From contig NZ_AZDH01000014.1 in the NCBI RefSeq assembly GCF_001435445.1, positions 111,854 through 175,853 of the forward strand: a stretch of 64,000 bases of DNA. Reading direction: 5' to 3'. Origin of the DNA: Companilactobacillus kimchii DSM 13961 = JCM 10707 (GTDB lineage Bacteria; Bacillota; Bacilli; Lactobacillales; Lactobacillaceae). Position 1 is the stretch's first letter, and every line of letters starts with the position of its first letter. Below the pieces are notes generated by a model. The model was given only the letters and a program-made list of their open reading frames with translations, made no database searches and was not told where the DNA came from. Made by a program: the position numbers and the translations under genes. Below, in pieces: positions 25,283 through 35,936 of the stretch.

Positions 25283-25783
25283 TTACAATAGTCGCCCCAT
25301 CACGATAGCTGTATATCCAGGTTCCTCAGTCTCATTACCAGTCTTAAAGAAACCATTTTTCAACCAGAAATGTTCACTCTGTTCATTGCCTTTAGCGTAT
25401 GCTAATTCAACTTGCTTCAGACCTGATTCCTTCAAGGCTGACATGATATCACTAAAAATCTCTGTACCAATACCCTTCCCTTGATATTGGCTATCAACCA
25501 TAAATAAACCGACCCAAGCCGTTATCTCATCTGGATACTTTGCAATTAAATCCAACATAGCAACTAACTTATCACCGTCAAAGAAACCAACATAATACTT
25601 ATCGTCCTTTGTTTTATGAGGCGGTACGACAGTCATATCGTGACGAATAACTGGACGTGTAATCACAGGTGGGCAATATTTATAAAATGTAGGATTGCTT
25701 AAACTTAATTTGAGAATCTCCTCAGTGTCACTAGTCACTAACCGTCTAACTTTATATTCACTAGAAAAATCTGCTAAATCCAT
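25283..25783 (-). CDS. GNAT-family N-acetyltransferase
   Basis: 166-aa acetyl-CoA-dependent transferase. The acetyl-CoA motif is VDSQYQGKGIGTEIF (Q-x-x-G-x-G), with the AYAKGNEQSEHFWLKNGF C-terminal strand-helix motif. Lies 14 nt after the RpiB/LacAB-like gene, so both probably belong to one transcript with the GntR regulator. Substrate unknown. Confidence 0.9.
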   Translation of the reverse strand: MDLADFSSEYKVRRLVTSDTEEILKLSLSNPTFYKYCPPVITRPVIRHDMTVVPPHKTKDDKYYVGFFDGDKLVAMLDLIAKYPDEITAWVGLFMVDSQYQGKGIGTEIFSDIMSALKESGLKQVELAYAKGNEQSEHFWLKNGFFKTGNETEEPGYTAIVMGRLL

Positions 25784-25797
25784 AATTCTTCCTCCAC

Positions 25798-26424
25798 TTA
25801 AATCTTTTGAATCAAATAATCCCGTAATTTTTGATTATTTCCATTCTCTATTACGTAATTTAATACATCTTGCTTCTGCCAAATCGGTTTCAAAACTTCT
25901 TCATCTAACTTTTCCATTATATCAATCATATTTATAGATTCGGACCTTTTGATCTCAAGCAGTAACTTTGCATCCCATTGTTTTCGAAGTGCCTCGCCTT
26001 GTGGATAACCGGTATTCATTGGCCCATTGAATAACTTTGCCAGTGTATAACTTATATTCAACTCTCCAGCCCAGCCAAAATTCAATCCTAAGGGTAATGA
26101 AACACAATTGCCATAGTTTATTCGTCCAAACAAATAAGCGTCGCTAGGCGTTGGTAAATAGCCACTGATGACATTTGGCATCGTATTGCATGCTATATTC
26201 ATTCCATTTCCAGAACTACAGCCTGTTATTACAAAATCAATGGCATCAGAATTAATTAATAATCCCACAAGTAAAGCTACCTGAACGTACGACAAAGTTT
26301 CCTCTTGTGGATAAACTCCGAAATTGATTACTTCATCGTCTTTTTCCACAGCTGACCTAGTTGAATCATACAAAAGTTGATTCTTTTTAATTTGACTACT
26401 GGCTTGGATCACCGCTATCTTCAT
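25798..26424 (-). CDS. RpiB/LacA/LacB-family sugar-phosphate isomerase-like protein
   Basis: 208 aa. The first ~140 residues follow the RpiB/LacAB fold: MKIAVIQASSQ at the N-terminus, catalytic-cysteine loop VITGCSSGNGMNIACN, and YGNCVSLPL. The extra ~60 C-terminal residues are not part of standard 145-150 aa RpiB. The glycine-rich GCSSGNGM loop resembles the active site, so isomerisation of a pentose or hexose phosphate is likely. Lies 18 nt behind the GntR gene. Confidence 0.82.
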   Translation of the reverse strand: MKIAVIQASSQIKKNQLLYDSTRSAVEKDDEVINFGVYPQEETLSYVQVALLVGLLINSDAIDFVITGCSSGNGMNIACNTMPNVISGYLPTPSDAYLFGRINYGNCVSLPLGLNFGWAGELNISYTLAKLFNGPMNTGYPQGEALRKQWDAKLLLEIKRSESINMIDIMEKLDEEVLKPIWQKQDVLNYVIENGNNQKLRDYLIQKI

Positions 26425-26442
26425 AATATTTACCTCATCCTA

Positions 26443-27171
26443 TCAATGAACTTTTTTGATCATGAATAGCTTAGCCTGTTGATAATTATAATATTGTTTT
26501 GAAAAGGCCAATAACTCACCATTAGCCAAATATGATTCATCTTGAATTAACAAACTTGGTGAACCAGCTGGCATCTCCATAAAATCACTAGCTTCATCTG
26601 GTAAAGGTTCACTCATAATTGTTTGATCAATAAAACCAATTTGTGTCTTACGACTTTGCTCAAAATACTTAAATAGTGATCCATACAAAGCTTCTTCGGG
26701 AATGCTATCAATCACTGATTGTAAATAATAAGACTGTTCCATCAAATAAGGTTTATCATCCAACAAGCGAAAACGACGAACTTCGATTAATTTATCATCA
26801 TTCTGGAAGTGGTGTGTCTTTGGTAAAAAAGGTGCCTCCGATACAGGGATGATCTTTTCACTTGCAGTCTGGGTTGTCAATTTTCGACCGATTCGTTCCA
26901 TCTCAGCTGACAATCCACCTTCATGTTCCAAAGCCACCGAATCTACAGTTTGTTGATGACGGACAAAAGTCCCCACTCCATGAACTTGATAGGTGTACCC
27001 CATAACACTCAACTGCTTTAACGCTTGGCGTAAAGTATAGCGGGTTACTTCGTAGCGTGACATCAAATTAGGTTCTGCTGGCAACTTTAAATCTTGGTCA
27101 ACTAATTCACCAGATTGAATTTCAGTAATAATTTTCTTAACTAAAACATTCGTATCCATTTTTTTCGGCAT
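26443..27171 (-). CDS. GntR-family regulator with UTRA (ligand) domain
   Basis: 242 aa, HutC/PhnF subgroup: winged helix at residues about 8-75 (LPAEPNLMSRYEVTRYTLRQALKQLS, HGVGTFV) and a UTRA sensor domain at about 95-240 ending in LFMIKKVH. ATG 27171 is used because GGAGG lies 11 nt upstream; in-frame codons further up fall inside a terminator hairpin. Members usually sense a sugar phosphate. The neighbouring GH1 gene upstream suggests a beta-glucoside-phosphate. Confidence 0.9.
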   Translation of the reverse strand: MPKKMDTNVLVKKIITEIQSGELVDQDLKLPAEPNLMSRYEVTRYTLRQALKQLSVMGYTYQVHGVGTFVRHQQTVDSVALEHEGGLSAEMERIGRKLTTQTASEKIIPVSEAPFLPKTHHFQNDDKLIEVRRFRLLDDKPYLMEQSYYLQSVIDSIPEEALYGSLFKYFEQSRKTQIGFIDQTIMSEPLPDEASDFMEMPAGSPSLLIQDESYLANGELLAFSKQYYNYQQAKLFMIKKVH

Positions 27172-27193
27172 TTCTAAACTTTCCTCCAAAACA

Positions 27194-27231
27194 AAAACGC
27201 ATTCCATTATCAAGCGTTAGGAATACGTTTT
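27194..27231 (-). terminator. Terminator between the phospho-beta-glucosidase and GntR genes
   Basis: Minus-strand stem AAAACGTATTCC / GGAATGCGTTTT (one G-T pair), 12 bp, with a T-rich exit that runs straight into the GGAGG of the GntR gene. It ends the bgl transcript or partly attenuates GntR. Confidence 0.82.
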
Positions 27232-27255
27232 CTAATCATTTATTATCATACCTCA

Positions 27256-28701
<1,446 letters not shown>

Positions 28702-28719
28702 CTACGTTTTAAGTTTTCC

Positions 28720-28735
28720 ACTCATTCGAACGAGT
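28720..28735. promoter_or_regulatory. Candidate operator of the GH1 gene
   Basis: 16-bp imperfect palindrome ACTC[A/G]TTCGAA-type (one mismatched pair) just downstream of the -10, probable target of the GntR/UTRA regulator. Confidence 0.5.
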
Positions 28736-28737
28736 TA

Positions 28738-28766
28738 ATAATATCAAAGATGTTATTTTTTGTAAA
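28738..28766 (-). promoter_or_regulatory. Promoter of the GH1 gene
   Basis: Minus strand -35 TTTACA (28761-28766) and -10 TATTAT (28738-28743), 17-bp spacing. Confidence 0.75.
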
Positions 28767-28774
28767 CGTTTTCG
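28761..28774. promoter_or_regulatory. cre site overlapping the GH1 promoter
   Basis: TGTAAACGTTTTCG matches the CcpA consensus TGWAANCGNTNWCA at 13 of 14 positions and covers the -35, so CcpA binding should block RNA polymerase. Confidence 0.75.
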
Positions 28775-28803
28775 GGTATTTAATATAAATAAATTTCCAC
28801 AAC

Positions 28804-28838
28804 AAAAAAACATCCCTCGATATGAGAGATGTTTTTTG
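28804..28838 (-). terminator. Terminator of rplM-rpsI
   Basis: Minus strand AAAAAACATC...GATGTTTTTT stem with inner CTC/GAG pairs and a T-run, about 25 nt after the rpsI stop. Confidence 0.9.
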
Positions 28839-28861
28839 ATCCAAAACTGAAAATATAAATA

Positions 28862-29254
28862 TTAACGTTTTGAGAATTGTGAAGCCTTACGGGCTTTCTT
28901 AAGACCTGGTTTCTTACGTTCCTTCATACGAGGGTCACGTGTTAAGAAGCCGGCCGACTTAAGTGTAGGTCTAAAATCAGGATCTACGTCAAGTAGGGCT
29001 CTAGCAATACCATGTCTAATTGCTCCAGCTTGTCCTGAGAAGCCTCCACCGTTAACGTTAGCAATAACGTCATAGCTTTCAGCTGTTTCAGTTACATCTA
29101 GAGGTTGTTTCATATCAGCAATCAAATTGTCAAAAGGAATGTAATCTTTGACATCACGTTTGTTGATAGTAATCTTTCCGTTTCCAGGAACTAAGCGTAC
29201 ACGAGCAACTGAATCCTTGCGACGACCTGTTCCGGCGTATGATACTTGTGCCAA
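28862..29254 (-). CDS. rpsI: 30S ribosomal protein S9
   Basis: 130 aa with the universal S9 pattern ([57 protein letters not shown]); the C-terminal tail reaches the P-site tRNA. Standard partner of rplM, 13 nt downstream of it. Confidence 0.98.
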   Translation of the reverse strand: MAQVSYAGTGRRKDSVARVRLVPGNGKITINKRDVKDYIPFDNLIADMKQPLDVTETAESYDVIANVNGGGFSGQAGAIRHGIARALLDVDPDFRPTLKSAGFLTRDPRMKERKKPGLKKARKASQFSKR

Positions 29255-29267
29255 ATTCTTTTCCTCC

Positions 29268-29711
29268 TTAAATTAGTTTGTTGATATCCAACTTTTCTGG
29301 ATTTTGTGCTTGGTGGTTGTGTTCTGAACCTGCATAAACATGCAACTTCTTGATTTCTAGACGACCAAGAGTGTTCTTAGGTAGCATACCGCGAACAGAA
29401 TCTTCAATGAATCTGTCAGGCTTTTCAGCTTGTTTTTGACCGGCACTAATGCTCTTCAACCCACCTGGGTGATCTGAATGAGAATAGTAAATCTTATTCT
29501 TTGCTTTTCTACCTGTTAATCTAACTTTATCTGCATTGATGACAATAACATTATCACCTGTATCAACGTTAGGTGTGTAAGTAGGTTTGTTTTTACCTCT
29601 AAGAATAGAAGCAACAACAGATGAAAGTCTACCTAAGACAACATCTTCACCGTCAATTACATACCATTTACGTTCAACTTCACTTGCTTTTGCTAATGGT
29701 GTTGTACGCAC
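29268..29711 (-). CDS. rplM: 50S ribosomal protein L13
   Basis: 147 aa, standard L13 ([20 protein letters not shown].. [12 protein letters not shown]). Its operon with rpsI has its own promoter and a 5' leader of about 75 nt where L13 autoregulation is known in many Firmicutes. Confidence 0.98.
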   Translation of the reverse strand: MRTTPLAKASEVERKWYVIDGEDVVLGRLSSVVASILRGKNKPTYTPNVDTGDNVIVINADKVRLTGRKAKNKIYYSHSDHPGGLKSISAGQKQAEKPDRFIEDSVRGMLPKNTLGRLEIKKLHVYAGSEHNHQAQNPEKLDINKLI

Positions 29712-29714
29712 TTT

Positions 29715-29790
29715 AAATTCCTCCAGTTTCTACGTCTGTTTGACAACTCAATAAGTTTCCGGGGCTTATCGTGGGGCAAACAATACCAGC
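29715..29790 (-). ncRNA. L13 leader-type 5' UTR (candidate)
   Basis: Untranslated region between the rplM promoter and gene, containing the conserved-looking TTTGCCCCACGATAAGC...GGAAACTTAT segment that folds into an ATAAG/CTTAT hairpin. Ribosomal L13 leaders are known at this place in low-GC Gram-positives; I did not compare with a covariance model. Confidence 0.4.
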
Positions 29791-29794
29791 TACA

Positions 29795-29823
29795 ATGATA
29801 CTTTGATTCTCACATTAAGTCAA
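29795..29823 (-). promoter_or_regulatory. Promoter of rplM-rpsI
   Basis: Minus strand TTGACT (29818-29823) and TATCAT (29795-29800) with 17-bp spacing, in the gap after truA. Confidence 0.75.
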
Positions 29824-29841
29824 TATTTATCCACAGATTTT

Positions 29842-30588
29842 TTAATAAAAAACCTCTTTCAAATATAGACCACTAGCTTGCGCTGTCCCTCTAGCTTCCT
29901 GGCGATCCTTTACTTCATATAAACGTAAAAAGTCATGAACATCTCTGCGACCGTTACCAATCTCTAACAGAGTTGCCACGAGAATTCTAACCATATTGTA
30001 TAAGAATCCATTACCTGTAAACTCAAAAACTAATTCATTGTTCTCTTTATTATACTCAACTGTAGCCGAATAGATAGTTCTAACTTTATTTTCGATCACA
30101 CCACCAGCGGCTGCAAAGCTAGTAAAATCGTGTTCTCCAATTAAATCTTTAATTGCAATTTTTATTTTATCGACATCCAAAGGATAAGGATAGTGACCCG
30201 TGTAAAAACGTTTGAATGGATCAGTATAATGTCCTAAATCCACACGATACATATAAGTCTTCTTTTTAACATTAAACCGGGCATGAAAGTTTTCATCAAC
30301 AATCTCAGATTTTTTGACCAACACATCCAAGGGCATCAACGTATTAATGGCTCGCATCATACTGTCAGCCGGAATAAATCTTGGATAATCAAAATGAACA
30401 ACCTGTGCCAAAGCGTGAACTCCAGCATCAGTTCTACCCGAAGCGAAGACTTTGATTTCTTCTCCATTAGCAATTCTTGAAATGGCTTTTTCAAGTACAC
30501 CTTCAACCGTTCTTAATTGCTTTTGTTTTTGAAAACCATGAAACTTAGTTCCATCATAAGCGATGGTTAATTTGTATCTTATTGTCAT
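29842..30588 (-). CDS. truA: tRNA pseudouridine synthase A
   Basis: Converts U38-U40 of tRNA anticodon stems to pseudouridine. Catalytic aspartate in [14 protein letters not shown], and [15 protein letters not shown] / [14 protein letters not shown] motifs. 248 aa. Last gene of the ecfA1-ecfA2-ecfT-truA set, 3 nt after ecfT. Confidence 0.97.
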   Translation of the reverse strand: MTIRYKLTIAYDGTKFHGFQKQKQLRTVEGVLEKAISRIANGEEIKVFASGRTDAGVHALAQVVHFDYPRFIPADSMMRAINTLMPLDVLVKKSEIVDENFHARFNVKKKTYMYRVDLGHYTDPFKRFYTGHYPYPLDVDKIKIAIKDLIGEHDFTSFAAAGGVIENKVRTIYSATVEYNKENNELVFEFTGNGFLYNMVRILVATLLEIGNGRRDVHDFLRLYEVKDRQEARGTAQASGLYLKEVFY

Positions 30589-30591
30589 AAA

Positions 30592-31389
30592 TTAATAACT
30601 CCGAATAAATAATAATATGATGGTTACAGCTAACATAACCAAAACTGTGATATTATCACGCCTGCTCCACTTTAATACACGATACTTACTGCGACCTTCG
30701 CCATCTTTGTAACCACGCGATTCCATAGCAATTGCTAGATCATAAGCAATTGAAAAACTGCTGACGAAAAGCGGGATCAGTATTGGCACAAATGATTTGA
30801 TACGTTTAATCAAACCACCTTCACCAAAATCCACTCCACGAGCTCTCTGTGCATCCATGATCTTAGTCGTTTCATCAACCAATAGCGGCACGAATCTTAA
30901 GGCAATCGACAACATTAAAGCTACTTGAGTAACCGGAAAATTCACTTTCTTTAATGGTTTCAGAATGCTCTCGATTGAATCGGAAATTTCGATTGGTGTC
31001 GTTGTTAAAGTCAATAGTGTTGAGATGAAAATAATCAATACGAATCTTACAAAGATATAACTGGCAATAACCATACCTTCTTTGGATAAGGTCAAAAAGC
31101 CCCAATGCCAAATTGGGTGTGTACTAGGTGTAAAGAACAATTGCAGTAAAACTGTGAATAAGATCAGCCAGAATATCGGCCGCAGTCCCTTTATAAAGAA
31201 ACCAAAGTTGATTTTGGATAAATAGACAGCAAATAAAACAAACGCCATGAGAAATACATATGATGCCACATTATTGGCTAAAAAGACTATACCAACAAAA
31301 TAGAATGTTAATAAAAATTTACCACGCGGATCTAACTGATAGATCAATGAATCCCCGGGTAAATATCGTCCCATAATTAATTTATTCAT
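30592..31389 (-). CDS. ecfT: Energy-coupling factor transporter membrane protein EcfT
   Basis: 265-aa membrane scaffold that couples the two ECF ATPases to vitamin-binding S components. The two Ala-Arg-Gly-type coupling motifs appear as AQRARGVDF and MESRGYKDG near the C-terminal half, after four to five helices. Start is directly after ecfA2. Confidence 0.95.
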   Translation of the reverse strand: MNKLIMGRYLPGDSLIYQLDPRGKFLLTFYFVGIVFLANNVASYVFLMAFVLFAVYLSKINFGFFIKGLRPIFWLILFTVLLQLFFTPSTHPIWHWGFLTLSKEGMVIASYIFVRFVLIIFISTLLTLTTTPIEISDSIESILKPLKKVNFPVTQVALMLSIALRFVPLLVDETTKIMDAQRARGVDFGEGGLIKRIKSFVPILIPLFVSSFSIAYDLAIAMESRGYKDGEGRSKYRVLKWSRRDNITVLVMLAVTIILLFIRSY

Positions 31390-32244
31390 TTAATCACCAT
31401 TTACCTGTTGTTTTATTTCTGCACTCAATTCATCAATTGTAATAGGTAATTTATCAAATTGGAAATATTTTTGTGCCAATGATTGTGCAAACTGAGCACT
31501 TTGAGGCAAAGTTAGTAAATCATTCTCCAATAATTCTTGATTATTGAATACATCACTTGGCAATCCACTAGCTACTAGTTTTCCCTGACTCATAACGGCC
31601 ATTTCATCTGCATAATTAGCTACATCATCCATATTATGCGTGATCAAAATAATCGTTCTACCTTTTGACTGCAAATTTTTAAACAGATCCATAATTTCAT
31701 GTCGACCAACTGGATCTAATCCTGCCGTTGGTTCATCCAAAATAATCGTTTCAGGATTACTAGCCAAAACGCCAGCAATCGCTACACGTCGCATTTGTCC
31801 ACCAGATAAATCAAATGGTGACTTCTGTAAATAATCTTTACTTAAACCAACTAATTCAATCATTTCATGAGCTGCATCTTTAGCTTCAGATTCACTGAAA
31901 CCAAAATTCATTGGCCCAAACATGATATCTTTTTCCACAGTCTCTTCAAATAGCTGACTTTCTGGAAATTGAAAAACCATACCGACCTTTTTACGCAATG
32001 GTTTGAGATTCTTATTATTAGTTTCAGATGTAATAATACGATCACCAACAGTAAGCTTTCCTGAAGTGGGTTTTAAAAGTGCATTAATATGGCGTACTAG
32101 AGTAGATTTACCACTACCAGTTTGACCAACAATAGCGGTAAACTTTTTGTCATCTATTTTCAGAGAAACATCATCTAAACCAAGATTTGCTATAGGACTA
32201 TTAGCATCATAAGAATGTGTTACATGTTCGAACGTAATTTCCAT
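31390..32244 (-). CDS. ecfA2: Energy-coupling factor transporter ATPase EcfA2
   Basis: 284-aa ABC ATPase for vitamin uptake. Walker A GQTGSGKST, Q-loop MVFQFPESQLF, signature LSGGQMRRVAIAG and Walker B IILDEPTAGLDP. The QFPESQLFE sequence is diagnostic of the EcfA2 type. Its first codons overlap ecfA1 by 25 nt. Confidence 0.96.
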   Translation of the reverse strand: MEITFEHVTHSYDANSPIANLGLDDVSLKIDDKKFTAIVGQTGSGKSTLVRHINALLKPTSGKLTVGDRIITSETNNKNLKPLRKKVGMVFQFPESQLFEETVEKDIMFGPMNFGFSESEAKDAAHEMIELVGLSKDYLQKSPFDLSGGQMRRVAIAGVLASNPETIILDEPTAGLDPVGRHEIMDLFKNLQSKGRTIILITHNMDDVANYADEMAVMSQGKLVASGLPSDVFNNQELLENDLLTLPQSAQFAQSLAQKYFQFDKLPITIDELSAEIKQQVNGD

Positions 32245-33053
32245 AATTGCTTCATTAGCTCCTCTTCATTTAGATAACCCTCAGGCAATTCTAACGAATC
32301 CCTTAGTGTTGACATTAATTCATCAGAAAATGGTTCCTCAAGGCCAAATTTGCTTAAATTAGTTCCTATATTATAAATGTTCTTAGGTATATCGTCTCGT
32401 ACAATCTGTCCATCATTTAAGACAACAATCCTCTGTGATAATTCCGTTTCCGAAATATCATGTGTGATTGAAATAATCGTTAGATCCTGTTGTTGACGTA
32501 AATTCTGAATTAAATTCAAAACCGTCCTACGTCCTTCAGGATCCAACATACTAGTCGATTCATCCATAATAATAATTCTTGGCTTAGTAGCTAAGACACC
32601 CGCAATAGCCACTCGCTGCTTCTGTCCACCAGAAAGTGTCTGTGGATCACGTTTTTTAAAATCGTGCATGCCAACTAATTCTAAGGCATGATCTACTTCT
32701 TTGACCATTTGCTCTCTCGGCATACCTTGATTTTCCAAACCAAAAGCAACATCATCTTCAACTGTTGCTCCAACAAATTGATGGTCTGGGTTTTGAAAGA
32801 CGATTCCAATCTTAGTTCTAACTTCCCAAATATTCTCCTCGTTGATTTCTTGCCCATCGATTTCGACCGTACCAGAGTCAGCATCAATTAAACCATCGAT
32901 CAATTTAGTCAGTGTTGATTTACCACTACCATTTTTACCAACGATTGATAACCACTCGTTTTTATAGATATCCACAGTTAAATTATTAATTGCAGGTTTC
33001 TTAGAATCGGGATAAGTATAATTTAAGTTTTTAATTGAAATGATTTTTTCCAA
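32220..33053 (-). CDS. ecfA1: Energy-coupling factor transporter ATPase EcfA1
   Basis: 277-aa partner ATPase. Walker A GKNGSGKST, Q-loop IVFQNPDHQFVGA (typical of EcfA1), LSGGQKQRVAIAG, Walker B IIMDESTSMLDP. I choose TTG 33053 because AAGGAG lies 6 nt before it; the frame is open 15 codons further, but no ribosome site is there. Begins the ecf operon, downstream of the L17 element. Confidence 0.92.
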   Translation of the reverse strand: MEKIISIKNLNYTYPDSKKPAINNLTVDIYKNEWLSIVGKNGSGKSTLTKLIDGLIDADSGTVEIDGQEINEENIWEVRTKIGIVFQNPDHQFVGATVEDDVAFGLENQGMPREQMVKEVDHALELVGMHDFKKRDPQTLSGGQKQRVAIAGVLATKPRIIIMDESTSMLDPEGRRTVLNLIQNLRQQQDLTIISITHDISETELSQRIVVLNDGQIVRDDIPKNIYNIGTNLSKFGLEEPFSDELMSTLRDSLELPEGYLNEEELMKQLWKLRSNM

Positions 33054-33121
33054 AGTTATCTCCTTGAACCGTATTACATATATAATAACTAACTTCAATA
33101 ATCAAGAAAACAAAAAAGGGC

Positions 33122-33234
33122 AAAAAAAAATCATTCGACAAGTTAGTGTCCCCGATTAAAGGGATCTCAGAGATAGACTTGGTTGCTAACAACCATCATC
33201 TTAACACTCACTAACTTATCAGAATGACTGATTT
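33122..33234 (-). ncRNA. L17 downstream element (L17DE) RNA with terminator
   Basis: Immediately 3' of rplQ the minus strand forms a long closing stem (about 18 bp, GATAAGTTAGTG / CACTAACTTGTC plus TCATTC / GAATGA) that encloses three small hairpins (GGTTG/CAACC, ATCTC/GAGAT, CCC/GGG) and is followed by a T-run of nine. A multi-branched element at exactly this location is known in Lactobacillales as the L17 downstream element. It also ends the ribosomal superoperon. Identified from structure and place, without a covariance search. Confidence 0.7.
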
Positions 33235-33259
33235 TTTAATGATTAATAAACAATTATTA

Positions 33260-33640
33260 TTAAACTAGTTCAATAATAACCATTGGAGCTGCGTCTCCAC
33301 GACGTGGAGTTGTCTTCAAAATACGTGTGTATCCACCATTACGTTCTTTGTAACGAGGTGCAATATCACTGAATAATTTTTGAAGAGCTGATTGAACAAC
33401 AACTGCATCATCTTCTTCTGAAATGTTAGCAACTTCGTTTCTAACATAAGCAGCAGCTTGACGACGAGCATGTAAATCGCCGCGTTTACCTAAGGTTATC
33501 ATTTTTTCTGTTGTACGACTGATTTCTTTTGCACGTGTTTCAGTTGTAACAATATGTTCATTAATGATTAAATCAGTAGTTAAATCGCGTAACATTGCTT
33601 TTCTTTGAGAACTGTTACGTCCTAATTTACGGTAGCCCAT
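33260..33640 (-). CDS. rplQ: 50S ribosomal protein L17
   Basis: 126-aa L17 ([24 protein letters not shown]...). Last gene of the superoperon, 30 nt behind rpoA. Confidence 0.98.
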   Translation of the reverse strand: MGYRKLGRNSSQRKAMLRDLTTDLIINEHIVTTETRAKEISRTTEKMITLGKRGDLHARRQAAAYVRNEVANISEEDDAVVVQSALQKLFSDIAPRYKERNGGYTRILKTTPRRGDAAPMVIIELV

Positions 33641-33670
33641 GTCTATACCTCCTGTTTGAATTTGATATGA

Positions 33671-34609
33671 TTAGTCTTCTTGCTTTAATGATAATCCAAG
33701 ATCAGCAAGCTTTTCTTTAACCTCAACAAGTGATTTACGTCCAAGATTACGGACACGCATCATATCTGCTTCGGATTTTTCAGTAAGCTCTTGCACAGTA
33801 TTAATACCGGCACGCTTCAAACAATTATATGAACGAACTGACAAGTCAAGTTCTTCAATAGTCATTTCAAGTTTCTTCTCTTTTTGAGTTTCCTCTTTTT
33901 CGATCATCATGTCAGCACTCTTAGCTTCTTCAGTAAGATTTACAAAACTTGTTAAATGTTCTGTAAGAATCTTAGCTGACAAACTAATAGCTTCGCGTGG
34001 TCCAATTGAACCATTTGTCCAGATATCGATTGTTAATTTGTCGAAGTCGTTTCTCTTACCCACACGAGTGTTTTCAACTTGATAGTTGACCTTTTCTACG
34101 GGTGTAAAAATTGAGTCAACTGGAAGAACACCGATAGGTGTTTCGTCCGTCTTATTTTGTTCTGCAGGAGTATATCCACGACCATTAATAACTGTCATTT
34201 GCATGTGGAAGTGTCCACCCTCAGCAACAGTACAAATAAATTGTTCTGGATCGAGGATTTCCAAGTCATCATCAGCCTTGATATCATTTGCTGTGACAGT
34301 AGCTGGACCAACAACGTCGATTTCAGCCTTTAAACTGTCATCAGCATATGACTTAAGCTTTAATTTCTTCACGTTTAACACAATTTGTGTAACGTCTTCA
34401 ATTACGCCATCAACAGCTGAAAATTCATGCAATACACCATCTATTTGAATATCAGATACCGCTGTACCAGGTAATGATGCTAATAAAACTCTACGTAATG
34501 AATTACCTAAAGTTGTACCATAACCTCTTTCAAGCGGTTCGATAATATATTTGCCATAGTCTTTACTTTCTTCAACAGAAGTAATGGTTGGCTTTTCAAA
34601 TTCGATCAT
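33671..34609 (-). CDS. rpoA: RNA polymerase alpha subunit
   Basis: 312 aa: N-terminal assembly domain ([20 protein letters not shown]) for beta/beta' binding and C-terminal domain ([33 protein letters not shown]) that contacts UP elements and activators. Family length 314. Confidence 0.98.
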   Translation of the reverse strand: MIEFEKPTITSVEESKDYGKYIIEPLERGYGTTLGNSLRRVLLASLPGTAVSDIQIDGVLHEFSAVDGVIEDVTQIVLNVKKLKLKSYADDSLKAEIDVVGPATVTANDIKADDDLEILDPEQFICTVAEGGHFHMQMTVINGRGYTPAEQNKTDETPIGVLPVDSIFTPVEKVNYQVENTRVGKRNDFDKLTIDIWTNGSIGPREAISLSAKILTEHLTSFVNLTEEAKSADMMIEKEETQKEKKLEMTIEELDLSVRSYNCLKRAGINTVQELTEKSEADMMRVRNLGRKSLVEVKEKLADLGLSLKQED

Positions 34610-34672
34610 TCGGTTAGTTCCCCTTTCAAAACGAAATGTGTGTAGCTTAGTTCATATGGGTATACAACCATT

Positions 34673-35059
34673 CTATACACGACGACGCTTTGGAGGACGA
34701 GAACCATTGTGAGGAACTGGTGTAACATCACGAATAGCAGTAATTTCCAAACCAGTAGCTTGTAATGAACGGATTGCAGCTTCACGACCAGAGCCAGGAC
34801 CCTTAACAGCTACTTCAACTGTTTTCATACCATGTTCCATTGATTCTTTAGCAGCAGCCTCACCAGCCATTTGTGCAGCAAATGGTGTTGATTTACGACT
34901 ACCTTTGAATCCTAATGCACCAGCTGATGACCATGAAACGGCATTACCGTTAACATCAGTGATCATAACTAGTGTATTGTTGAATGTGGAGTGGATATGT
35001 GCAACACCAGATTCAATATGCTTCTTAGTACGGCGCTTACGACCTTTAGTTTGTGCCAT
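34673..35059 (-). CDS. rpsK: 30S ribosomal protein S11
   Basis: 128 aa, standard S11 ([49 protein letters not shown]). Confidence 0.98.
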   Translation of the reverse strand: MAQTKGRKRRTKKHIESGVAHIHSTFNNTLVMITDVNGNAVSWSSAGALGFKGSRKSTPFAAQMAGEAAAKESMEHGMKTVEVAVKGPGSGREAAIRSLQATGLEITAIRDVTPVPHNGSRPPKRRRV

Positions 35060-35083
35060 GATTAACCTCCTATCTTTATCTTA

Positions 35084-35449
35084 TTACTTCTTCTTACCTG
35101 CAATGGCAGTCTTCTTGCCCTTACGAGTTCTTGCATTGTTCTTTGTGTTTTGACCACGAACTGGCAAACCACGACGATGTCTCATGCCACGATATGATCC
35201 AATTTCTTGTAGTCTCTTGATGTTCATACTTACTTCACGACGTAAGTCACCTTCGACACGAACTTTATCAACTTCTGCACGAATTTTTTCTTCTTGATCA
35301 GGAGTTAAGTCTCTTGTACGAATATCCTCTGATACGCCAGCATCTTTCAATACTTTTTGAGCTGTTGTTTCGCCGATACCAAAAATGTATGTTAGGGCGA
35401 TAACGATTCTCTTATCACGAGGTAAATCTACACCTGCTATACGAGCCAT
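35084..35449 (-). CDS. rpsM: 30S ribosomal protein S13
   Basis: 121 aa, [15 protein letters not shown] start and [20 protein letters not shown] tail of S13. Confidence 0.98.
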   Translation of the reverse strand: MARIAGVDLPRDKRIVIALTYIFGIGETTAQKVLKDAGVSEDIRTRDLTPDQEEKIRAEVDKVRVEGDLRREVSMNIKRLQEIGSYRGMRHRRGLPVRGQNTKNNARTRKGKKTAIAGKKK

Positions 35450-35474
35450 TAATCAATACACCTCCTATTAAATA

Positions 35475-35591
35475 TTATCCTTGTCTTTGTTTGTGCTTTG
35501 GATCTGCAGAGCAAATAACCATGACGCGACCGCGTCTCTTAATTACCTTACAGTGTTCGCACATAGGTTTAACGGATGGTCTTACTTTCAT
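35475..35591 (-). CDS. rpmJ: 50S ribosomal protein L36
   Basis: 38-aa zinc-ribbon protein ([20 protein letters not shown]..); three cysteines and the conserved histidine for zinc are present (C11, C14, C27, H32), so this is the zinc-binding (C+) form. Between infA and rpsM as in all Firmicutes; too short for most ORF filters. Confidence 0.97.
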   Translation of the reverse strand: MKVRPSVKPMCEHCKVIKRRGRVMVICSADPKHKQRQG

Positions 35592-35623
35592 GTTGTGGAA
35601 CCTCCATTCCATTAAAAAACTTA

Positions 35624-35842
35624 TTATCTATATCTATATGTAATTCTTCCCTTGGTTAAATCATAAGGGGATAATTCCACGGTAACCTTGTCACCGGGTA
35701 AAATTCTGATATAGTGCATACGGATTTTACCTGACACATGAGCTAAAATTGTAGCTCCGTTTTCAAGCTTTACCTTAAACATTGCATTAGGCAATGTTTC
35801 TGAAATTGTACCTTCTACTTCAATGACATCTTCTTTTGCCAA
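35624..35842 (-). CDS. infA: Translation initiation factor IF-1
   Basis: 72-aa OB-fold protein ([41 protein letters not shown]) that binds the 30S A site. Confidence 0.98.
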   Translation of the reverse strand: MAKEDVIEVEGTISETLPNAMFKVKLENGATILAHVSGKIRMHYIRILPGDKVTVELSPYDLTKGRITYRYR

Positions 35843-35936
35843 AGATATTAACCTCCATCGGGATGAAATTATTCTGCATATACTGGCGAATTATACAATA
35901 ATTTTCCGTACATGTAAACATTCAAAGCAAAAAGTT

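Noticed and set aside
34086..34448. 120-codon plus-strand ORF
   Set aside because: Lies wholly antisense inside rpoA; low-complexity Ser/Thr composition and no ribosome site.
35475..35591. Possible frameshift in rpmJ
   Set aside because: A careful re-read of the bases gives an intact 38-codon frame with all zinc ligands.
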